IMG/VR virus record: IMGVR_UViG_3300045004_000244
Coordinates: 1 to 41,611 of that record
Source: a virus
Direction: 5' to 3' (one strand)
DNA: 41,611 nt
A program made the position numbers and the translations under genes. Below the pieces are notes generated by a model that did no database searches, had not been told where the DNA came from, and saw only the letters and a program-made list of their open reading frames with translations. This document shows positions 37,504 to 41,611 of the stretch, piece after piece. Position 1 is the stretch's first letter, and each line of letters opens with the position of its first letter.

Positions 37504-37982
37504 ACATGGCCGACGGCAAGAAGCTGACGCCGGAAACCCTCGCTAGGATGGTCGACCTGCTGCCGACCATCGGCAGCCTGCGCGACCTGTGTGGCGTCAC
37601 CGGATTGGCGCTGGAGACGGTTCGGCGCGAAACGGCGCCCTTCCTCGCCATCATGAAGCTACAGGGCACTCACCCTCAATGCGGATGCGGCAAGGATCGC
37701 TTCCATCCTTACGGGTGCGTCGACAGCCGGGCCAAATCCATCATGCGAGACCATCCGTTCCCCGGCCATTCCGCCAGCCGGAGGCCGGAACTTGCGGAGC
37801 GTCGTCGGCGCATAATCGAGATGCTTGTCGCGGGCGACCGCTTCGTCGACATCGACAACGCCCTCGGGCTCTACCCAAAGTCGGCACGAAAATATCTCCG
37901 CTTCCTCTCCCCCGAGCAGCGCGCCGACCGCGACCGTAAGGTCGCGGCCCGGCAGGCGCCCTCCAACGAGGCCAGCCGATGA
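37500..37982 (+). CDS. HTH protein with Cys-rich insert
   Basis: A 160-residue protein (ATG 37500 overlaps the HerA stop). Residues about 15-45 form one helix-turn-helix (LPTIGSLRDLCGVTGLALET), a CGCGKDRFHPYGC stretch (about 61-73) may bind zinc, and about 98-138 form a second HTH (RIIEMLVAGDRFVDIDNALG). Two HTH regions around a metal-like knuckle suggest a site-specific DNA-binding regulator. Not assigned to a named family. Confidence 0.55.
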   Translation: MNMADGKKLTPETLARMVDLLPTIGSLRDLCGVTGLALETVRRETAPFLAIMKLQGTHPQCGCGKDRFHPYGCVDSRAKSIMRDHPFPGHSASRRPELAERRRRIIEMLVAGDRFVDIDNALGLYPKSARKYLRFLSPEQRADRDRKVAARQAPSNEASR

Positions 37983-38722
37983 CCCAGCCGCTCAACTTCA
38001 CGAAGAAGGCCCACCAGCATTTCAAGGCCTATGCCAAGACTGCGACGCCGCTTTCAGCTCCCGGCATCGCCTACCTGGCCCGCAAGCTAGGTACCGCGCG
38101 GAGCTTCATGCTGCCGAACCACGGCACGCTAATGGATCGAGGCGGCATCCGGCGCAACCTGTCCGGTGCGATGCTCCGCCCGCCCATCCCTGTCGTCGCA
38201 CTGGAGTACCGATCGCCGCCAGAGGGAAGCGCGCACATTCCCGGCTTTTCCGAGGCGCCCGCGTCGAGACGGATTGCCCTGGCGTGGGATCATGTCGACG
38301 ACTTTCCACCGATCATAGAGACGATCCTTCAGCGGCCCCTCGGTCGGGGCGTCTGCATCGCCTCGATCTACTATTCGGATATATTGCGCCAATGGGTTCC
38401 CGTGTTTGCGGCTGCACACTTCTCCTATGACGATGTGTGGGTCGAGCCCGAAGTCGCGACGCCGCTGGTGGTGGCGTGCGTTCTGGCCGGCGCGACCAGC
38501 CCCGAGCAGGCGGGAGCAAAGCGGCCGCCCTTCACCCCCATCCCTTTACTGCCGGAGGCGCTCTTCGCGATCGGCAAGGTCAAAGGGCCCCTCGGCCTTT
38601 CCGACGTCATAATGGCCGACCTGCGCGACGAGGTGAATGCCTATTTCGACTTTGCCGAGACCATCGCCGGGGTGGTCCCGCGCGACCGCGATCTCCGCAA
38701 CCATGGAGGGATCAATGGCTGA
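37979..38722 (+). CDS. 247-residue protein of unknown function
   Basis: Starts at ATG 37979 overlapping the previous stop (ATGA). A basic start MTQPLNFTKKAHQHFKAYAK is followed by PGIAYLARKLGTARSFMLPN, EYRSPPEGSAHIPGFSEAPA, a GVCIASIYYSDILRQWVPVF strand pair, and FFDFAETIAGV-like end. No motif I know. The mixed alpha/beta content and conserved-looking tryptophan/aspartate residues suggest a folded globular protein, possibly an enzyme; position in the early operon after ParB/HerA is the only clue. Confidence 0.45.
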   Translation: MTQPLNFTKKAHQHFKAYAKTATPLSAPGIAYLARKLGTARSFMLPNHGTLMDRGGIRRNLSGAMLRPPIPVVALEYRSPPEGSAHIPGFSEAPASRRIALAWDHVDDFPPIIETILQRPLGRGVCIASIYYSDILRQWVPVFAAAHFSYDDVWVEPEVATPLVVACVLAGATSPEQAGAKRPPFTPIPLLPEALFAIGKVKGPLGLSDVIMADLRDEVNAYFDFAETIAGVVPRDRDLRNHGGING

Positions 38723-38996
38723 CAGAGCTTGCGCTACGTGCTGCTGGTGGCAGCGGGCGGGCTCCCGCGTCGCGGCAGCGGCCATCGATCCCGAGGCAAA
38801 GCCTGATATCGGGGTGTGCTGCGTCGACCCGCCTAGGCTGATGTCGGTCAGCCCGTTCTGGTCGGAGGGCATCTTTCCCGCGACACATGCCAGCCGCTTC
38901 TGTGCGGAGTGGCAGCCCCACGACGACCCGGGCGGCGGCGGGGAGACGAAGCCGGTGCCGGACAACGTGGTGTCGTTCGATCGGAGCGCCGCGTGA
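38715..38996 (+). CDS. Cys-rich zinc-ribbon-like small protein
   Basis: A 93-residue protein starting with ATG 38715 (MADRACATCCWWQRAG) that overlaps the gene before it by 8 bases. Cysteines at the start (CATC, C) and further on (IGVCCVDPPR, SRFCAEWQP) could bind zinc. The 'DPPR' and 'C-A-E-W' pieces are common in small phage zinc-ribbon proteins. Function unknown. The C-terminal 25 residues are disordered, Gly/Asp-rich. Confidence 0.55.
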   Translation: MADRACATCCWWQRAGSRVAAAAIDPEAKPDIGVCCVDPPRLMSVSPFWSEGIFPATHASRFCAEWQPHDDPGGGGETKPVPDNVVSFDRSAA

Positions 38997-39124
38997 GCCC
39001 CTCGGCGATTTTCCTCGGGCTTGTCGCGCTCTGCGTGCTCGCCTTTCTAGCCTCGATCGCGCGCGACTGCAGCGCGATCGCCGACATGATGCACGACGAA
39101 CAGGAACGCCGCCGCCATGGCTGA
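38993..39124 (+). CDS. 43-residue membrane peptide
   Basis: GTG 38993 overlaps the previous stop (GTGA). The product begins MSPSAIFLGLVALCVLAFLA, one hydrophobic segment, and ends in a charged tail DEQERRRHG. It is too small for any known family. Single-pass early membrane peptides of phages may alter host membranes or exclude other phages; that is only a guess here. Its end overlaps the next start. Confidence 0.45.
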   Translation: MSPSAIFLGLVALCVLAFLASIARDCSAIADMMHDEQERRRHG

Positions 39125-39353
39125 TCGCTATGCCCACGGTTTCCGCTCTGCACTCGCCGCAGCGAAGCGCGAGCTGCATGACATGGCAAACCAATATGAC
39201 AGCCGAACGCCGGAGGAGTGCGCGAGCGGGAAACCGCCGTCGCGGGCCGTCCAGAAGCTCCACCTCGCCGCCCAGCGCGTCGGCGCTCTGAACCCCAATA
39301 TCACCCGATCGAGGTCGGGCATCCCGCTTACGAAAGATCAAGCCGATGACTGA
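39117..39353 (+). CDS. small early protein
   Basis: A 78-residue protein starting at ATG 39117, overlapping the stop upstream. It starts MADRYAHGFRSALAAAKREL, a helix with a MANQYDSRTPEECASGKPPS turn, and ends with a basic, serine-rich tail. No domain recognised. Overlap with both neighbours supports it as a real gene of the early operon. Confidence 0.45.
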   Translation: MADRYAHGFRSALAAAKRELHDMANQYDSRTPEECASGKPPSRAVQKLHLAAQRVGALNPNITRSRSGIPLTKDQADD

Positions 39354-39540
39354 TCCCCAACGCCCCAGCACGCCCGCCGACGTGATCGCCGCATTCGCGA
39401 ACTACGGCACGCTCATGAACAGCATCGCGAAGCATGCCAGCGATATCGCTCATGCCCGCCGGCAGCTCTACCTCGCCTACGTGAGCGAGGGCTTCACCGA
39501 AGCCCAGGCGCTGGAGCTGTGCAAGGTCATGCTGTCATGA
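39346..39540 (+). CDS. small helical early protein
   Basis: A 64-residue protein at ATG 39346, overlapping its neighbours by 8 and 4 bases. Sequence MTDPQRPSTPADVIAAFANY, then MNSIAKHASDIAHARRQLYL and a closing EGFTEAQALELCKVML helix. All helical, likely a coiled coil or helix pair. No family recognised. The last helix resembles small helical phage proteins of unknown use. Confidence 0.45.
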   Translation: MTDPQRPSTPADVIAAFANYGTLMNSIAKHASDIAHARRQLYLAYVSEGFTEAQALELCKVMLS

Positions 39541-39848
39541 GAGCACCCGTCGCGATCATTGCCGCGCTCGGGCTCGCCGCATGCCAGAGGCCGGTATCCG
39601 CCGACCCCGACGCCAGCGCCAAGCTGAGCGCCGGGCGCGTTGCTCGGGCGGCCGTGGCGCCCGACGGCACTACCCTATGGGTGACGCGGTGGGGCGGCCG
39701 GCTGGTCTTCTTCGCCGCGAGCGGGTCGAGCTGGCAGACGCAGCGGACCCATAAGACCGGGAAGACCACCACCACAATCACCGAAGACCACGCCGTGCCG
39801 ACCGGCGACGGCATCGACGCGGCCAGCCGCGCATGGAGCGATCAGTGA
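39537..39848 (+). CDS. small lipoprotein
   Basis: A 103-residue protein at ATG 39537 (ATGA overlap). MRAPVAIIAALGLAACQRP is a lipoprotein signal with an LAAC lipobox (Cys16). The mature part is polar, with a beta-strand stretch GTTLWVTRWGGRLVFFA and a Thr-rich TGKTTTTITEDH. Membrane lipoproteins made by prophages sometimes block other phages; this one's place in the CI-controlled early operon makes expression in the lysogen uncertain. Function unproven. Confidence 0.55.
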   Translation: MRAPVAIIAALGLAACQRPVSADPDASAKLSAGRVARAAVAPDGTTLWVTRWGGRLVFFAASGSSWQTQRTHKTGKTTTTITEDHAVPTGDGIDAASRAWSDQ

Positions 39849-40132
39849 CCGACAATATCATTCCCTTTAGGCCCCGCCCCGACCGGATCGCGCGCATCGA
39901 GATTGCGGGCGGCATCCAAAGTGAACCGATGGCTTGGACGGGCGCTGACGGAACGCGTCTCGACTACAGCAACGTCGGCGGCATGGTCTATTGGGCTGTG
40001 CTCATTCATGAGGGCGGCGGGGAAGAAATCCTCTGCATAGATGAGAGCGTAAGGACTGTGGCCCGGTATGCCGGACAGGCGGCGTTGGAGCACCAAGTCC
40101 CGGTCGTCGACCGAACGGAGGAGGTGCAATGA
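39845..40132 (+). CDS. small early protein of unknown function
   Basis: A 95-residue protein starting with GTG 39845, which overlaps the previous stop (GTGA); ATG 39833 is in frame but less likely. It opens TDNIIPFRPRPDR and has a beta part WTGADGTRLDYSNVGGMVYW, then EEILCIDESVRTVARYAGQA. Openings of the type DNIIPFRP are seen in various small phage or host proteins. No domain recognised. Overlaps AlpA at its end. Confidence 0.45.
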   Translation: MTDNIIPFRPRPDRIARIEIAGGIQSEPMAWTGADGTRLDYSNVGGMVYWAVLIHEGGGEEILCIDESVRTVARYAGQAALEHQVPVVDRTEEVQ

Positions 40133-40314
40133 CCGATCGTCGCGGCGACACCATCTTGCGCCAGCCGGACGTGCTGGCGCGCACGGGCCTCAAGCGGACG
40201 ACGCTTTATCGCAAGATCGCGAAGGGCGCCTTCCCGGCGCAAATCAAGCTCGGCGAGAATTGCGTCGGCTGGTACGAATCGGACGTCAGCGACTGGGTCG
40301 CAAACCCGCGTTGA
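40129..40314 (+). CDS. AlpA-family excisionase/regulator
   Basis: A 61-residue AlpA-type winged helix: LRQPDVLARTGLKRTTLYRKIAKGAFPAQIKL is the classic helix-turn-helix of phage AlpA/Xis-type proteins, with a WYESDVSDWVANPR end. These proteins control integrase expression or direct excision. It overlaps the integrase gene end-to-end (convergent, 29 bases). ATG 40129 overlaps the gene upstream (ATGA). Confidence 0.75.
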   Translation: MTDRRGDTILRQPDVLARTGLKRTTLYRKIAKGAFPAQIKLGENCVGWYESDVSDWVANPR

Positions 40315-41611
40315 CCAGCCGATCGACCCGGCCGTCGACAAGGTCATTGGGCGGGCCCAGATCCTTCATCAGCATATCCGCCCATATCTGGGCGAGCTCG
40401 CGCCGCCGGGTCATGTGCTGCGACCGATTATAGGCCGCTTCGGACGATGAGAGCCCCTTCGGCACATGGGCCAGCATCAGGTCGATCACTGCCCGATCAC
40501 CCTCGCGGCCATGCTCGCGGGCCCATTCGTTCATGATCGTGGAGAAGGCGGCGCGCCAGCCGTGGGGAACGTGACGGCCCCGGAACCCGATCCGGTTGTA
40601 CATATAGCCGATGGCGTTCTCGGACATTGGATCGATCGACCGGCGCGTCGAAGGGAATAGCAGCTTGATCCGGCCCGACAGGCGGCGCACCGCATAGAGG
40701 GCTTCCACCGCCTGCCGCGACAGCGGCATGACGTGCTCGAAAGCATCCTCGCCCTTCCGATCAAGCTCCAGTTTCATGCGGCTGGCAGGGACGCGCCAGA
40801 GCGCATCGGGGGCATCGGCGCCGGGGGCATCCCAGTCGATCCCCTCGAACTCGCTCCAGAGTGCGGTGCGGACGATCCCCGGCCGTGCTGCCGTCAGCGC
40901 AAGCAGGCGCGAGGCCAGCAGCGTCAGCGGCTGGGCCGTGTCCTCCTCGCTCTTGATCAGGACGCCGCGCGCCTGGTCGAGATCGGTGAAGGCGGGCTGC
41001 TTGCGCTTGGGCGGGTTCGGCTTAAGCGCCTTGCCGACGATCGCGGCGGGGTCCGTCTCCGCCACGCCCTCGGAAATGCCGAAGCAGAACACGGCCGAGC
41101 AATAGGTCCGTATCCGCTTCGCCGTCTCGATCGCGCCGCGCTTCTCGATCTTGCGGAGCAGGTTGATCATCATCGGCGCCGTCACCTCCGCGATCGGTAG
41201 CGCGCCGATCTCCGGGAAGACGTCGCGGACCAGCGCGCGCAGGACCAGCTTCCCCTGATGCTCCGACCACTTCGCGAGACTGGCCTGATGCCACGCCCGC
41301 GCCAGCTTCTCGAAGGTCGAGCCGGCGCTGGCCGCGCTGGCCGCGCGCTTCTTCGTCGCCTCGACACCCGGATCCTTGTCATCGCGCAGCAGCCGGCGCG
41401 CATCGTCGCGGCGGTCGCGGGCTTCGATCAACGACACCTCGGGATAGGGACCGAAGATCAGCCGCTTTTCCTTCCCGGCGAAGCGGTACTTGAGCCGCCA
41501 GGACTTGAAGCCCTTCTTCGTGACGAACAGGTATAGCCCGCCAGAATCAGCGAGCTTATAGTCCTTCTCGCCGGGCGCGGCCTTGCGGCATTGAGCGTCT
41601 GTCAGCGGCAC
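40286..41611 (-). CDS. int: tyrosine integrase (P4-type)
   Basis: A 441-residue recombinase. N-terminal arm-binding domain of the DUF4102 type (LTDAQCRKAAPGEKDYKLAD, LIFGPYPEVSLIEARDRR), a core-binding domain (about 95-185), and the catalytic domain with Arg243 (TAARPGIVR), His350-x-x-Arg353 (PHGWRAAFS), His382 (AHVPKG) and the nucleophile Tyr394 (EAAYNR). The first base of the gene is the last base of the window; it starts with GTG, so upstream sequence might hold a better start. Integrase of this orientation usually has att just upstream of its start, outside the window. Confidence 0.88.
   Translation of the reverse strand: MPLTDAQCRKAAPGEKDYKLADSGGLYLFVTKKGFKSWRLKYRFAGKEKRLIFGPYPEVSLIEARDRRDDARRLLRDDKDPGVEATKKRAASAASAGSTFEKLARAWHQASLAKWSEHQGKLVLRALVRDVFPEIGALPIAEVTAPMMINLLRKIEKRGAIETAKRIRTYCSAVFCFGISEGVAETDPAAIVGKALKPNPPKRKQPAFTDLDQARGVLIKSEEDTAQPLTLLASRLLALTAARPGIVRTALWSEFEGIDWDAPGADAPDALWRVPASRMKLELDRKGEDAFEHVMPLSRQAVEALYAVRRLSGRIKLLFPSTRRSIDPMSENAIGYMYNRIGFRGRHVPHGWRAAFSTIMNEWAREHGREGDRAVIDLMLAHVPKGLSSSEAAYNRSQHMTRRRELAQIWADMLMKDLGPPNDLVDGRVDRLVNAGLRPSR

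Overview
The window is a nearly complete temperate siphophage genome (prophage) in a high-GC alphaproteobacterium, most likely a sphingomonad. Support for the host: GC-rich coding on both strands, an alphaproteobacterial LexA box (GAAC-N7-GAAC), an initiator tRNA with an A29:U41 anticodon-stem pair, and proteins that resemble sphingomonad phage families. The phage is of the HK97/lambda kind: HK97-type portal, prohead protease and capsid with an N-terminal delta-like domain, a Terminase_1 large subunit, a lambda G/GT-type frameshift, a TP901-type tape measure and a J-like tail tip protein.

Layout. (a) 1-1.3 kb: accessory genes that may be host or phage (a HIRAN protein behind a LexA box, a YozE-like protein, an HTH protein, a small unknown). 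(b) 1.5-3.3 kb: a moron-like block with a Mom-type DNA adenine modification gene on the minus strand, preceded by a strongly folded leader, and a divergent type II toxin-antitoxin operon. (c) 3.5-28.2 kb, minus strand: the late genes, read from right to left as terminase, portal, protease, capsid, connectors, tail tube, tail chaperones, tape measure, tail tip, a terminator, the lysis cassette (holin candidates, endolysin, embedded Rz/Rz1), then tail fibre genes. One signal-peptide gene (13.7 kb) runs against this direction. (d) 28.3-29.3 kb: a terminator, an HNH endonuclease, a small gene, an initiator tRNA and a second terminator. (e) 29.3-34 kb, minus strand: the leftward early/replication operon (Cro-like HTH, DnaG-type primase, DUF3987 protein) and a 371-base gap with repeated AAGTGTTGCCC boxes that could be the origin. 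(f) 34.1-34.8 kb: the CI/S24 repressor gene, flanked on both sides by TTATCC-N5-GGATAA operators. (g) 34.9-40.3 kb, plus strand: the rightward early operon, with a ParB-like protein, a HerA/DUF87 ATPase, Cys-rich and HTH proteins, small membrane and lipoproteins, and AlpA. (h) 40.3-41.6 kb: a convergent tyrosine integrase whose start codon is the last base of the window.

How it works together (inference from order and sites): CI holds both early promoters through identical operators on either side of its gene, as lambda does with OL and OR. SOS cleavage of CI (Ala-Gly site, Ser/Lys dyad) would release the Cro/primase operon to the left and the ParB/HerA operon to the right. The late genes form tightly packed, mostly ATGA- or TGATG-overlapping cistrons, broken by a few clear hairpins or terminators. 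I did not find the att sites; the right one probably lies just beyond the integrase start.
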